NCBI RefSeq assembly: GCF_009720625.1
Contig: NZ_CP046266.1
Location: forward strand, 5,538,543 to 5,602,542
Source of the DNA: Metabacillus sediminilitoris
GTDB lineage: Bacteria > Bacillota > Bacilli > Bacillales > Bacillaceae
Reading direction: 5' to 3'
Length of the DNA stretch: 64,000 bases
Made by a program: the position numbers and the translations under genes. Positions within the stretch are counted from its first letter, which is position 1. Every line of letters begins with the position of its first letter. Below the pieces are notes generated by a model, which saw only the letters and a list, made by a program, of their open reading frames with translations, did not search any database and was not told the origin of the DNA. Below, in pieces: positions 54,694-64,000 of this stretch.

Positions 54694-55447
54694 TTACAAC
54701 CACTTCCTTTGCCAATTCTAAATAAACTTCCGCGCCTCTAGACCTTGGATCGTAAATAATAATTGGTTGACCATGACTTGGTGCTTCACTTAAACGGATA
54801 TTTCTCGGAATAATCGTATGATAAACCTTATCCTGAAAATATTTCTTTACTTCGTCAATGACTTGAATCCCTAAGTTTGTTCTAGCATCTAACATCGTTA
54901 ATAGAACTCCCTCAATCATTAACTCCGTATTCAAATGTTTCTGTACAAGACGAACTGTACTTAATAGCTGGCTTAGCCCTTCTAATGCATAGTACTCGCA
55001 TTGTACAGGTATCAATACGGCATCAGATGCAGTTAATGCATTGATTGTCAGTAAGCCTAATGATGGCGGACAATCAATAATCATATAATCATAATGATGT
55101 TTAACGGTTTCTAATGCCCTCTTTAGTCTGACTTCACGAGAAATGGTCGGCACAAGCTCTATCTCTGCACCTGCTAACTGAATCGTTGCAGGAATAATAT
55201 CTAAATTTTCGACAGCAGTAGGCTTAATGACTTCCTTTACATCAACATCATCGACTAAAATATCATATATGCAATGTTCCACATCTGCCTTTTCAATACC
55301 TATACCGCTTGTTGCATTACCTTGTGGGTCAACATCGACGAGAAGCACCCGTTTACCGATGTATGCTAAGCAAGCACCTAAATTTACAGATGTCGTCGTT
55401 TTTCCAACTCCACCTTTTTGGTTTGCAATTGCAATGATTTTCCCCAC
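54686..55447 (-). CDS. soj: Soj (ParA), chromosome-partitioning ATPase
   Basis: Soj is a Walker-type ATPase that acts on DnaA and on Spo0J-parS complexes. The deviant Walker A is KGGVGKTTTSVNLG in IIAIANQKGGVGKTT, with VDVDPQGNATSG and IIDCPPSLGLLT. I choose GTG at 55447 (MGKIIAIANQ), five bases after AGGTGG, giving 253 residues as in B. subtilis. It is the first gene of the soj-spo0J pair. Confidence 0.97.
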   Translation of the reverse strand: MGKIIAIANQKGGVGKTTTSVNLGACLAYIGKRVLLVDVDPQGNATSGIGIEKADVEHCIYDILVDDVDVKEVIKPTAVENLDIIPATIQLAGAEIELVPTISREVRLKRALETVKHHYDYMIIDCPPSLGLLTINALTASDAVLIPVQCEYYALEGLSQLLSTVRLVQKHLNTELMIEGVLLTMLDARTNLGIQVIDEVKKYFQDKVYHTIIPRNIRLSEAPSHGQPIIIYDPRSRGAEVYLELAKEVVVNG

Positions 55448-55793
55448 GATGCCACCTGCTTTCATTAATAAAAACTCTATTACTACTAGAATTGATTATG
55501 GAAAATAATCATAATAAAATATTTCTGTTCTTATCATTTTTTATTTTATCATGAAAAAGTATAGAAAAGATTTACTTTTTTATGATTTCTACTATTTAGT
55601 CGAATTTAGGGAAATTCGATTTACAAATTGATATTTTCTATTATTAATGGGCAGGAATAAACATTTTTAAATAGGAAAAAGGCCTGACACATTATGTCAG
55701 GCCCTCTCTCATTCTACTATATTCTGAATATCGTATAAATCCAGTATGAAATCAATCTATATAAGTAAAAGTATATAAAATAAACATTACCTA
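55448..55793. other. soj-noc spacer
   Basis: Holds the noc terminator, the soj promoter region and a small inverted repeat TCGAATTT/GAAATTCGA near 55600. No gene is visible. Confidence 0.5.
55673..55703 (-). terminator. noc terminator
   Basis: GGCCTGACA and TGTCAGGCC pair perfectly around CATTA, followed by T residues on the minus strand. Confidence 0.9.
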
Positions 55794-56669
55794 TTATTTA
55801 GGTATTTTTATCGTAAGTTGAATATATTCATCAAATTCTTCTTCTTCTGTATTTAGCTTAACACCGCTGTCTTCTACCATTGATAAGGATTGACGAATTG
55901 TATTCATTGCAATTCGAGTATCCCTACTAAATGCTTTTCGTTTAGGTTTCGGTTTCACAATATCTTTATCCAAGAGCCTAACAACTCGATCTTCTGTTTG
56001 TTTAACATTTAGTTGTTTTTCAATAATCTCTTCTAATAATTTTAGTTGTAGCTCATGGTTTTTTAGTGGAATTAGTGCTCGTGCATGTCGCTCTGTTATT
56101 TCTTTCTTGAGCAAGGCATCCTGTACCTCTTGTGGGAGTTTTAATAAGCGCAGCTTGTTCGCTATTGTTGATTGCCCTTTTCCAAGACGCTGAGCTAAAG
56201 CTTCCTGTGTAAGATTATGCAATTCAAGAAGTCTTGAATATGCAACAGCTTCTTCAATTGATGTTAACTCTTCTCTCTGGAGATTTTCGATGAGAGCAAC
56301 ACTTGCTGTTTCCGTATCATTAAAATCCTTAACAATTGCAGGTATATCATCCCAACCTAAAGTTTGTACAGCTCGCCAACGTCTTTCACCAGCAATAATC
56401 TCAAATTGCCCATCAATTTCGCGAACAACTATAGGTTGAATAATCCCGTGAGTACGAATGGTTAGCGCTAATTCTTCTATTTTCTCATTAGAAAAAACGG
56501 TTCGGGGTTGAAAGCGATTAGGAACAATATCCTTTATGAGGATTTTTTTGACCTCTTCTTTATGATCTTCTTCTATTTCTACTTTTTCCTGCGCTTCTTC
56601 CATATTAAATTGCTGCTCTGTTACTTCTTTTTCTCCCAAACCGAAAAACCGAGAAAATGGATGCTTCAT
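55794..56669 (-). CDS. noc: Noc, nucleoid occlusion protein
   Basis: Noc is a ParB paralogue that binds its own sites, spreads with CTP and keeps FtsZ rings off the nucleoid through an N-terminal membrane-targeting helix. The protein (291 residues) starts [16 protein letters not shown], the amphipathic membrane anchor, then has [22 protein letters not shown] and [20 protein letters not shown]. The order rsmG-noc-soj-spo0J is the Bacillus order. Confidence 0.96.
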   Translation of the reverse strand: MKHPFSRFFGLGEKEVTEQQFNMEEAQEKVEIEEDHKEEVKKILIKDIVPNRFQPRTVFSNEKIEELALTIRTHGIIQPIVVREIDGQFEIIAGERRWRAVQTLGWDDIPAIVKDFNDTETASVALIENLQREELTSIEEAVAYSRLLELHNLTQEALAQRLGKGQSTIANKLRLLKLPQEVQDALLKKEITERHARALIPLKNHELQLKLLEEIIEKQLNVKQTEDRVVRLLDKDIVKPKPKRKAFSRDTRIAMNTIRQSLSMVEDSGVKLNTEEEEFDEYIQLTIKIPK

Positions 56670-56757
56670 GTACTTACACCACCTTTAAAAACTACCAATT
56701 ATATTATTCTCTGTCAGTTTAATTATTTCCTGCAATATTCATAAATGTTCAAGTAAA

Positions 56758-56773
56758 TGTTTCATGTGAAACA
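56758..56773. promoter_or_regulatory. parS-like site between rsmG and noc
   Basis: TGTTTCATGTGAAACA differs from parS only by T for C in the centre (CATG instead of CACG), a 15 of 16 match. The flanks extend the inverted repeat to AAATGTTTCA and TGAAACATTT. It lies just after the rsmG stop codon. Confidence 0.6.
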
Positions 56774-56774
56774 T

Positions 56775-57497
56775 TTACTCAATCGGAAGCTTATTTGGAG
56801 TCCCCGGTTTTCTAGGATACTTTTTCGGTGTCCCCTTTATCTTTTCGATCACTAAAATTGTCCGTTCACTATTTTCCAAGGGTAATTCAAATGAGTGAAT
56901 ATGTTGAACTTTCCCGCCTAGTATTTGAAGGGCTTTCTCACCAGCATCCAGCTCCTCTTTTGCCGCTGCTGCTTTCATGGCTATAAAGTAGCCATCCTTT
57001 TTTACTAGTGGTATACATAATTCACTTAATACAGAAAGCCTTGCTACAGCTCTAGCAGTGACAACATCAAATGATTCTCGATGTTCCTGTTTTTGACCAA
57101 AAGTCTCAGCACGGTCATGGAATAATTGAACATGTTGTAAACCTAATTCTTTCGTAAGATGTGATAAGAAATTAATTCTCTTTTGTAATGAGTCTACGAT
57201 TGAAACTCGTAAATGTGGAAAACAAATGTTTATTGGTATACTTGGAAAACCTGCACCTGCTCCAACATCACAAATAGAAAGAGGTTTTGAAAAATCAAAA
57301 TAAAATGCAGCCGATATAGAATCATAAAAGTGCTTTAAGTAAACTTCTTTTTGTTCTGTTATCGACGTTAAATTCATTTTTCCGTTCCATTCTACTAGCA
57401 AATTGAAATATAAATCAAATTGATCCATTTGCTGCTGAGAAAGGATAATTCCTTTATCTGCAAGACTTGACTGAAATAATGCTTTATCCATATTCAA
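56775..57497 (-). CDS. rsmG: 16S rRNA (guanine-527 N7)-methyltransferase RsmG
   Basis: RsmG methylates G527 in the 530 loop of 16S rRNA. The Rossmann SAM site is [14 protein letters not shown], and the region after it has [16 protein letters not shown] and VTARAVARL. The 240-residue length is normal. It follows mnmG by 11 bases in the mnmE-mnmG-rsmG operon. Confidence 0.96.
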   Translation of the reverse strand: MNMDKALFQSSLADKGIILSQQQMDQFDLYFNLLVEWNGKMNLTSITEQKEVYLKHFYDSISAAFYFDFSKPLSICDVGAGAGFPSIPINICFPHLRVSIVDSLQKRINFLSHLTKELGLQHVQLFHDRAETFGQKQEHRESFDVVTARAVARLSVLSELCIPLVKKDGYFIAMKAAAAKEELDAGEKALQILGGKVQHIHSFELPLENSERTILVIEKIKGTPKKYPRKPGTPNKLPIE

Positions 57498-57508
57498 AAC
57501 CTTTCTAT

Positions 57509-59398
57509 TTATTGATTTGAAACCCGCGCAATTTTTCCCTGCTCGAGATATACCAATAGAATCGATATGTCAGCAGGATTTACCCCTGAGATACGAGATG
57601 CTTGCGCAACTGATAATGGTCTAACATTTTTTAATTTTTGACGTGCTTCATTTGCTAAACCATGTATTGCATCATAATCAATATTTTCTGGAATTTTTTT
57701 GTTTTCCATTTTCTTTAATTTCTCAACTTGCTGTAATGACTTCTCAATATAACCTTCATACTTAATTTGAATTTCGATTTGTTCTGCAACTTCAGGGTCA
57801 ATTTCTTCTTCTGAAGGTATCAGTTGTTGAATATGTTCATACTTCATTTCAGGACGCTTTAATAGGTCAGAAGACCTAATACCATCTTTAAGCTCACTAC
57901 CGCCTACTGAAACAATTAAATTTTGAGTTTCTTGGTTTGGCTTAATAATAATCGTATTTAAACGTTCTTTTTCTTGCTCAATTGCATGTTTTTTATTCAT
58001 GAATTTCTCAAAGCGTTCTTCAGAAATTAATCCTAATTTTTTTCCTTTTTCTGTTAAACGTAAGTCAGCATTATCATGTCTTAATAACAACCGATATTCT
58101 GCTCTTGATGTTAATAAACGATATGGTTCACTTGTACCTTTCGTCACTAAATCATCGATAAGAACACCAATATAAGCGTCTGCCCTACTTAAAATGACTT
58201 CTTCTTTTCCAAGTGCTTTTTGTGCAGCATTAATACCTGCCATTAATCCTTGGCCAGCCGCCTCCTCATATCCTGATGTACCGTTAATTTGCCCTGCTGT
58301 AAATAATGATGGAATGTTTTTTGTTTCTAGCGTTGGCCATAATTGAGTTGGGACAATTGCATCATATTCAATCGCATAACCTGCTCTCATCATTTGAACC
58401 TTTTCAAGACCAGGTATTGTTTTTAGCATTTGTTGCTGAACATCCTCTGGTAAGCTAGTTGAAAGCCCCTGAACATAAACCTCTTGTGTGTTTCTGCCTT
58501 CAGGTTCTAAAAAGATTTGATGTCGAGGTTTATCATTAAAACGAACAACTTTATCTTCAATAGAAGGGCAATAACGCGGGCCAGTCCCCTTTATCATGCC
58601 TGAATACATCGGTGAGCGATGTAGATTATTGTCAATAATTTTATGTGTGTCTTCACTTGTATATGTTAACCAGCATGGAAGCTGATCTGTAATATATTTC
58701 GTTGTTTCGAAAGAAAATGCTCGTGGTACTTCATCACCTGGTTGTATTTCTGTTTTGCTGTAATCAATGGAATGACTATTAACACGAGGTGGTGTACCTG
58801 TTTTGAATCTGACTAAATCAAATCCTAATTCTTGTAAATGCTCAGATAATTTAATAGAAGGCTGTTGGTTGTTCGGACCGCTTGAATATTTAAGTTCTCC
58901 TAAGATGATTTCTCCTCTTAGGAAAGTACCTGTTGTTAGAACAACAGCTTTTGCAGAATATACAGCACCTGTTTGAGTCACAACACCTTTACAAATTCCG
59001 TCCTCCACAATTAATTTATCAACCATTCCTTGAAGTAATGTTAAATTTTTCTCATTTTCTAATGTTTTTTTCATTTCATGCTGATATGCAAATTTATCAG
59101 CTTGTGCACGTAACGCTCTAACAGCCGGTCCCTTACCTGTATTTAACATCCTCATTTGAATATGTGTTTTATCTATATTTCTTCCCATTTCTCCGCCAAG
59201 GGCATCGATTTCCCGAACAACGATCCCTTTTGCGGGTCCGCCTACTGACGGATTACAGGGCATAAACGCCACCATGTCTAAATTAATAGTAATGACAAGT
59301 GTTTTTGCTCCCATTCTCGCGGAAGCAAGTGCAGATTCACATCCGGCATGGCCTGCACCAACTACGATTACATCGTAATCTCCAGCATGATAAGACAT
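57509..59398 (-). CDS. mnmG: MnmG (GidA), tRNA uridine-34 carboxymethylaminomethyl enzyme, FAD subunit
   Basis: MnmG and MnmE install cmnm5 on U34 of tRNAs. The FAD site is [20 protein letters not shown] at the N-terminus, with [14 protein letters not shown] and active cysteines in [13 protein letters not shown] choose the ATG at 59398 ([10 protein letters not shown]), which follows AGGAGG; a longer frame starts 13 codons earlier without such support. Length is 629 residues. Confidence 0.96.
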   Translation of the reverse strand: MSYHAGDYDVIVVGAGHAGCESALASARMGAKTLVITINLDMVAFMPCNPSVGGPAKGIVVREIDALGGEMGRNIDKTHIQMRMLNTGKGPAVRALRAQADKFAYQHEMKKTLENEKNLTLLQGMVDKLIVEDGICKGVVTQTGAVYSAKAVVLTTGTFLRGEIILGELKYSSGPNNQQPSIKLSEHLQELGFDLVRFKTGTPPRVNSHSIDYSKTEIQPGDEVPRAFSFETTKYITDQLPCWLTYTSEDTHKIIDNNLHRSPMYSGMIKGTGPRYCPSIEDKVVRFNDKPRHQIFLEPEGRNTQEVYVQGLSTSLPEDVQQQMLKTIPGLEKVQMMRAGYAIEYDAIVPTQLWPTLETKNIPSLFTAGQINGTSGYEEAAGQGLMAGINAAQKALGKEEVILSRADAYIGVLIDDLVTKGTSEPYRLLTSRAEYRLLLRHDNADLRLTEKGKKLGLISEERFEKFMNKKHAIEQEKERLNTIIIKPNQETQNLIVSVGGSELKDGIRSSDLLKRPEMKYEHIQQLIPSEEEIDPEVAEQIEIQIKYEGYIEKSLQQVEKLKKMENKKIPENIDYDAIHGLANEARQKLKNVRPLSVAQASRISGVNPADISILLVYLEQGKIARVSNQ

Positions 59399-59473
59399 GT
59401 ATAAACCTCCTATTTTTTTCATTAATCTGTGTTTCATCAGTTAAGCTTCGCAAAGCCTCTTATCGAACCGAAT

Positions 59474-60859
59474 CTATTTCCCTAAACAGAATTGTGAAAA
59501 TAATTGATCAATTAAGCTTTCATGAACAGCGTCACCAATTATTTCACCAAGCTGTTCCCAGCATCGTGTTAAATCAATTTGAACAATATCAATAGGAACT
59601 CCTGCTTCAATACCTGTTAATGCATCATTAATAGAAGTTTGGGCAGCTGTTAATAAGGCAATATGACGGGAATTTGATACATATGTTAAATCACCGCTTT
59701 GTACATTCCCTTGAAAAAATAATGTACTAATCGCTTCTTCTAATTCGTCAATCCCTTTTTCCTCTAATAAGGAGGTTGTCACAACAGGTCTACCAGCCGC
59801 TTGTTCCTTCACTTTTTCCAGATCAATCCGTTGTTCAAGATCTGTTTTATTAACAATGACAATTAAATCCATACCTTTTACAGCTTCAAAAAGTTGAAGA
59901 TCCTCATGTGATAACTCTTCATGGTAATTAAGGACAAGAAGGATTAAATCGGCTTCTTTTAACACCTTTCTTGATCGTTCGACACCAATTCGTTCGACTA
60001 TATCCTCAGTTTCCCGAATACCTGCTGTATCAACTAAACGCAGAGGAACTCCTCTTACATTTACATATTCCTCGATTACATCCCTTGTTGTACCTGGAAT
60101 ATCGGTAACTATCGCTTTATTTTCATGAACAAGGCTATTTAGTAACGATGATTTTCCAACATTCGGCCTGCCGATAATGACTGTTGCCAGGCCCTCACGT
60201 AAGATTTTCCCTTGTTGTGAAGTTTGAAGGAGTTTATTTAGTTCATTTTTCACAAAAGTAGCTTTTTCAATTAGCATCGTATGAGTCATTTCCTCGACAT
60301 CATCATATTCAGGGTAATCAATATTAACCTCAACGTGTGCTAAAGTCTCGAGAATTTCTTGTCGAAGCTTTTGAACAAGCTTTGATAATCTTCCTTCCAT
60401 TTGCCCCAACGCAACATTCATTGCTCGATCTGTTTTTGCACGAATTAAATCCATTACTGCCTCTGCTTGCGATAAATCAATACGTCCATTTAGAAAAGCA
60501 CGTTTCGTAAACTCACCTGGTTCCGCAAGTCGTGCACCATTTTGTATCGTTAATTGTAATACTCGATTAACAGTTACTAAACCACCGTGACAATTTATTT
60601 CAACAACATGTTCTCTCGTAAATGTTTTTGGTCCCCTCATCAATGAAACCATGACTTCCTCAACGACGTTCCCAGTCGCTGGATCAATAATATGACCGTA
60701 ATGGATCGTATGGGAGTCAACTTGTGTTAGCCTTTTATCAGTAGGTGCTTTAAAAAGCTTGTCCGCAATCTCGATTGCTTCCTCTCCACTTAATCTTACG
60801 ATTGCAATTGCTCCTTCTCCTAAAGGCGTAGATATGGCTGCTATTGTGTCTAACTCCAT
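59474..60859 (-). CDS. mnmE: MnmE (TrmE), tRNA-modifying GTPase
   Basis: MnmE is a dimeric, potassium-activated GTPase that works with MnmG. The N-terminal formyl-THF domain begins [20 protein letters not shown]; the G domain has [20 protein letters not shown] and NKTD; the C-terminus ends in the catalytic CLGK. The ATG at 60859 ([10 protein letters not shown]) has AGAGGTGAT upstream. It is the first gene of the operon with mnmG and rsmG. Confidence 0.96.
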   Translation of the reverse strand: MELDTIAAISTPLGEGAIAIVRLSGEEAIEIADKLFKAPTDKRLTQVDSHTIHYGHIIDPATGNVVEEVMVSLMRGPKTFTREHVVEINCHGGLVTVNRVLQLTIQNGARLAEPGEFTKRAFLNGRIDLSQAEAVMDLIRAKTDRAMNVALGQMEGRLSKLVQKLRQEILETLAHVEVNIDYPEYDDVEEMTHTMLIEKATFVKNELNKLLQTSQQGKILREGLATVIIGRPNVGKSSLLNSLVHENKAIVTDIPGTTRDVIEEYVNVRGVPLRLVDTAGIRETEDIVERIGVERSRKVLKEADLILLVLNYHEELSHEDLQLFEAVKGMDLIVIVNKTDLEQRIDLEKVKEQAAGRPVVTTSLLEEKGIDELEEAISTLFFQGNVQSGDLTYVSNSRHIALLTAAQTSINDALTGIEAGVPIDIVQIDLTRCWEQLGEIIGDAVHESLIDQLFSQFCLGK

Positions 60860-60984
60860 TTTTACGATCACCTCTCTTTTTTAACATTAATCTATATATT
60901 AAGTATTTTCCTTCTTACCATACGTATTATCAAATTTTTAAGATAACATATTTCACTTCTATAAGAAAGTAAAACAATCCTTAG

Positions 60985-61041
60985 TTATCCACAACACATT
61001 CTTCCCCACTTTAATCCTCTACTTATTTTAACTTATCCACA
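60985..61041. promoter_or_regulatory. Two DnaA boxes between mnmE and jag
   Basis: TTATCCACA occurs at 60985-60993 and 61033-61041, both perfect. This spacer is close to oriC, and DnaA is known to bind this intergenic region in B. subtilis as far as I recall. Confidence 0.65.
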
Positions 61042-61132
61042 TGTTAATAACAATATTTGCTCACTAAAGTATATTCATCTTCCTTTTTTGATTTATAGAA
61101 AATTTCAACTTCTTGATCAGTATTTCTCCATA

Positions 61133-61166
61133 AAAAAAGACCAACTCTATTTCGAGTCGGTCTTTC
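61133..61166 (-). terminator. jag terminator
   Basis: AAAGACCGACTC and GAGTTGGTCTTT pair with one G-T mismatch; T residues follow on the minus strand. The stem overlaps the jag stop codon. Confidence 0.85.
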
Positions 61167-61782
61167 GTTTTGGTGAAATAACCAAATGTCGATTTGGTTC
61201 TTCTCCAACAGAATAGGTTTTTAGTTCAGTAAATTTCGATAAAGCAGCATGAATAATTTTCCGTTCATATGACGGCATTGGTTCTAAAGAAATATTCTTT
61301 GAGGTCCGAATAGCTTGTTTAGCAAGTCGTTCCGCTAACTGGTTTAACGTATCTTTTCTTCGACTGCGATAATTTTCTGCATCAACGACAATTTGTATAT
61401 AATACTTTGAGTAACGATTTGCAACTAATTGTGTTAAATACTGCAGAGAATTTAACGTTTGTCCTCTTTTTCCAATTAAAACTGCCAGCTTGTCCCCTGT
61501 TAGTTGAAACGTAACAATTTTCCCAGACCGATTGACGTTAATTTGAGCATCAATCCCCATTTTCTCCATTACGTTTGAAAGAAAATTTTGAGCCTCTTTT
61601 ACTGGATCATGAATAAGAGTTACTTTAACAGTTGCCGATCTTTTCCCGAAAATCCCAAAAATACCTTTTCTGCCTTCATCGACTACGATGATTTCTACTT
61701 CTTCTCTATCTGCTTTTAATTTTTTTAGTGCTTCTTCGACTGCTTCATTGACAGTAAGTCCATTAGCAGTTACCTCATTCAC
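61147..61782 (-). CDS. jag: Jag/KhpB, SpoIIIJ-associated RNA-binding protein
   Basis: Jag (KhpB) has an N-terminal Jag domain ([18 protein letters not shown]), a KH domain with [17 protein letters not shown] and an R3H domain ([18 protein letters not shown]). It binds RNA and affects cell elongation and division. It begins with GTG after GGGGGA and overlaps spoIIIJ by four bases. Confidence 0.95.
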   Translation of the reverse strand: MNEVTANGLTVNEAVEEALKKLKADREEVEIIVVDEGRKGIFGIFGKRSATVKVTLIHDPVKEAQNFLSNVMEKMGIDAQINVNRSGKIVTFQLTGDKLAVLIGKRGQTLNSLQYLTQLVANRYSKYYIQIVVDAENYRSRRKDTLNQLAERLAKQAIRTSKNISLEPMPSYERKIIHAALSKFTELKTYSVGEEPNRHLVISPKRKTDSK

Positions 61783-62546
61783 TTCTTATTTCCCCCATCT
61801 TTTACTCCCTTAAGTTCAGGTCCTTTTACAAAGTATGTTTGAATGATCATGAATAAGTTACCGACTACCCAGTACAATGACAGTGCTGCAGGGAAACTAA
61901 TTGCAAAGACGACAATCATGATTGGCATCAACCAAAGCATCATGGCCATTTGCGGATTTTGATTTGCCGTTCCAGCCATCATCATCTTTTGTTGGATGAA
62001 TGTTGTTATCCCTGCAACGATTGGCAAGATAAAGAATGGATCTCTTTCTCCTAGATCAAACCATAAAAAGGTATGTTCAGCAATTGCTTCCGTTCTCATA
62101 ATCGCATGATAAAAACCAATTAAGATTGGCATTTGAATAATTAATGGAAAACAACCTGCAAGAGGGTTAACACCGTGCTTTTGGAATAAAGCCATTGTCT
62201 CCTGCTGAAGTTTTTGCTGTGTTTGTTGATCTTTTGAACTATATTTTTCTCTTAGTTTAGCCATTTCCGGCTGTAATGCTTGCATGGCTTTTGAACTTTT
62301 TGTTTGTTTAAGCATTAATGGTAATAATACTAAACGAATGATAATTGTAACCAGAATAATGGATACTCCATAATTATCACCGGTTATTTCAGCAAAGTAT
62401 GTAATTAATTGCGATAATGGATAGACGATATACGAATTCCAGAATCCTTCGCTTTCATCTGTAATCGGTACATTAACCTCTGTACACCCAGTTAAAAGGG
62501 TTAAAATACTTAATAACCCTGTTATTAAAAGTATGCGCCTCTTCAA
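61779..62546 (-). CDS. spoIIIJ: SpoIIIJ, YidC/Oxa1-type membrane insertase lipoprotein
   Basis: SpoIIIJ inserts membrane proteins and is needed for forespore sigma-G activation. The start is TTG 62546 ([12 protein letters not shown]) after AGGAGG. A lipobox LLTGC follows the signal peptide. The core has five membrane segments with [19 protein letters not shown] and the family signature region [20 protein letters not shown]. Length about 255 residues. Confidence 0.95.
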   Translation of the reverse strand: MKRRILLITGLLSILTLLTGCTEVNVPITDESEGFWNSYIVYPLSQLITYFAEITGDNYGVSIILVTIIIRLVLLPLMLKQTKSSKAMQALQPEMAKLREKYSSKDQQTQQKLQQETMALFQKHGVNPLAGCFPLIIQMPILIGFYHAIMRTEAIAEHTFLWFDLGERDPFFILPIVAGITTFIQQKMMMAGTANQNPQMAMMLWLMPIMIVVFAISFPAALSLYWVVGNLFMIIQTYFVKGPELKGVKDGGNKK

Positions 62547-62695
62547 ACCTTTTTTCCTCCTAATCAATAATAGATACATTCAGTACGTTAAAAGATAGAA
62601 AAAGTTTCACACAATAATCATCTTACCATTTTTATTATGTATTTTCTTTTATATACAAAAGATTTCATTAACATAATTTCTACATTTTTCTACAT

Positions 62696-63040
62696 TTATT
62701 TAGATTTGTATAATTTCGCCTTGCGAAATAAGTGATTTAAACTACTTTTCACTTCATGATAATTCATTTCAGCAGCAGGCTTTCTTGCAATTATAATAAA
62801 CTCTTTACCGCTTACAATTCGATGCTTTTCTTCTAAAAATACTTGTCGAATTAAGCGCTTAACACGATTTCTTGTAACAGCATTGCCTATTTTCTTGCTG
62901 ACAGATAATCCAATTCGGAATTCTCGTTCTTCAGGATCTTGCAAAATATAAAGAACAAATTGTCTATTTGCGATTGATTTCCCTAGTTTAAAAACTTTTT
63001 GAAAATCTTCATTTTTTTTAATTCTATATTTCCTTCTCAT
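62696..63040 (-). CDS. rnpA: Ribonuclease P protein component
   Basis: RnpA supports the catalytic RNA that cleaves tRNA 5' leaders. The protein has 114 residues with [20 protein letters not shown] and the signature [20 protein letters not shown]. The start follows GGAGTG. It is the second gene after rpmH as in all Bacillus. Confidence 0.96.
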   Translation of the reverse strand: MRRKYRIKKNEDFQKVFKLGKSIANRQFVLYILQDPEEREFRIGLSVSKKIGNAVTRNRVKRLIRQVFLEEKHRIVSGKEFIIIARKPAAEMNYHEVKSSLNHLFRKAKLYKSK

Positions 63041-63289
63041 ATTGTTTCACTCCGGTATGTTTTGCTTCCTGTTTAGAACCTGATAAAACGCATGGTTATC
63101 CAGCTTAGGCACCTTCCCCACATGATCGTCGCTTGGTTAAGGTTGCCTGAGCATTGTGTTCCTTATCATTCAGCAAAATTCTCACCATCATTATGTCTAA
63201 AACAAAAATGCTTTAAACAAATTTCGATCTTCTCGAGCAATTATCGCTTTTATACTTCTTTTTAATAGATATGGTGATTTTCCATTTCT

Positions 63290-63319
63290 GAAAAAAAAAA
63301 CCACTGATTTTTCAGTGGC
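63290..63319 (-). terminator. rpmH terminator-like hairpin
   Basis: CCACTGA and TCAGTGG pair around TTTT and are followed by nine T residues on the minus strand, directly behind rpmH. Confidence 0.85.
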
Positions 63320-63454
63320 CTATGCTGATAATACTTTTCTTCCTCTGCGACGACGGCGAGCAAGAACTTTACGTCCATTAGCTGTGCTCATACGGCTACG
63401 GAAACCATGAACTTTACTACGTTTACGTTTATTTGGTTGATAAGTACGTTTCAT
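63320..63454 (-). CDS. rpmH: 50S ribosomal protein L34
   Basis: The 44-residue protein begins [20 protein letters not shown] and ends [13 protein letters not shown], the full L34 sequence. It is very basic and lies in the peptide-exit region of the 50S subunit. It starts after GGGAGGTG, and its position next to the origin is universal in Bacillaceae. Confidence 0.98.
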   Translation of the reverse strand: MKRTYQPNKRKRSKVHGFRSRMSTANGRKVLARRRRRGRKVLSA

Positions 63455-63683
63455 ATATGACACCTCCCTGAGGAATAACAGTTAAAGACAGTCTTATTAA
63501 TTATAGTTACCAACTATATAAATTGTCAACCACCCTTGTACTTTTAATTTTAATACTCTGGCTGGTCCAAGCTGATCCATAACGAAACTTCTTCATCTCC
63601 TAGTTGCAACCTTTCGTTTTCTCAAACTATTTTCATCAGCCGCTGGATGTTTTACATGATTCGTTCTTGTATAGCTTTCTTCT

Positions 63684-63947
63684 TGTGGATAAGATTTCGA
63701 CACCATTCTTCAATATCCACATTGGTTATCGACAGGTTTTTCACATCCTAGCCTCTTGTGGACAATTTTCCTCAACAATCGATTAGTTATGTGGATAAGT
63801 TTGTAAAAAGCGTTGCATCTCTAGTTTTATTCTGATATTATATTTGTGTTTTCACTCTTAATATCGAATGTGTAAAATCCCATTATCCACAGTCTGTGGA
63901 TAACATGTGGAAAGTTTATAAACAGCTTGTGTAAATTGTTGTCCACA
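63684..63947. other. oriC (rpmH-dnaA part): DnaA-box cluster
   Basis: Boxes matching TTATNCACA or its complement lie at 63684-63692, 63790-63798, 63883-63891 and 63895-63903; near matches are TTATCGACA at 63726-63734, TGTGGACAA at 63757-63765 and TTGTCCACA at 63939-63947. This is the upstream part of the bipartite Bacillus origin (before dnaA). dnaA should start to the right, outside the window, on the plus strand. Confidence 0.9.
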
Positions 63948-64000
63948 ATTAATGAGATTTGTCGAAAAGACGCTTTATTACTATATTATATATTTATACA

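Noticed and set aside
55600..55622. Inverted repeat TCGAATTT/GAAATTCGA as a Noc-binding site
   Set aside because: It does not match the Noc consensus ATTTCCCGGGAAAT, and arms of eight bases in AT-rich DNA are common.

Overview
The window is a low-GC chromosomal segment of a Bacillus-like member of the Bacillaceae. The gene order from about 27.1 kb to the right end is the classical Bacillus left arm of oriC, with almost every gene on the minus strand: rlmH, yyzF, htrC, walJIHKR, an M23 endopeptidase, a tRNA cluster, purA, dnaC, rplI, gdpP, yybS, rpsR, ssbA, rpsF, ychF, yyaE, yyzM, an MscS channel, yyaD, yyaC, a DUF554 protein, spo0J, soj, noc, rsmG, mnmG, mnmE, jag, spoIIIJ, rnpA and rpmH. The last 550 bases hold a cluster of DnaA boxes, and dnaA should begin just beyond the window on the plus strand. 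Sporulation genes (yyaC, spoIIIJ, spo0J/soj) and the WalRK system support a spore-forming Bacillaceae; the species cannot be named from the sequence.

The left part (1 to about 13.7 kb) is accessory chromosome with several broken genes: a lactate dehydrogenase remnant, a frameshifted DUF5995 gene, a PadR regulator next to a degraded membrane partner, and an XRE regulator gene interrupted by a 157-bp two-hairpin repeat. Intact genes are a sporulation-type sensor kinase, helD, two unrecognised proteins, ahpCF behind a PerR-type operator, and a BCCT betaine transporter.

The most interesting region is 13.75 to 27.18 kb. The last codons of rlmH (GEPYHK-stop) form a site that is repeated, in the same orientation, five more times downstream of the gene (27.15, 24.98, 24.77, 23.57, 20.57 and, degenerate, 13.76 kb). 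Several copies carry an 11-bp inverted repeat (AACCTCATTTA / TAAATGAGGTT) at a fixed distance. This is the attachment-site layout of staphylococcal cassette chromosome (SCC) elements, which integrate at the 3' end of rlmH (orfX). The sites cut the region into five cassettes: (I) quinol monooxygenase, nitroreductase and TetR regulator; (II) a 0.2-kb unit without genes; (III) a DoxX protein and a 32-residue membrane peptide; (IV) an alkylation-repair operon (adaA, alkA, ogt and a PEP-mutase-like gene); (V) a GH18-deacetylase-glycosyltransferase exopolysaccharide enzyme, an oxidoreductase, a Thr-rich secreted protein and a GGDEF remnant. No Ccr-type recombinase is present in the window, so the cassettes look non-autonomous.

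The core region also carries replication and segregation sites: three parS-like sites (in walK, in spo0J and between rsmG and noc), a second tight cluster of five DnaA boxes around yyzF, and two more between mnmE and jag. Regulatory sites recognised include twin PurR boxes before purA, the S6:S18-type leader of rpsF, and a likely TetR operator.
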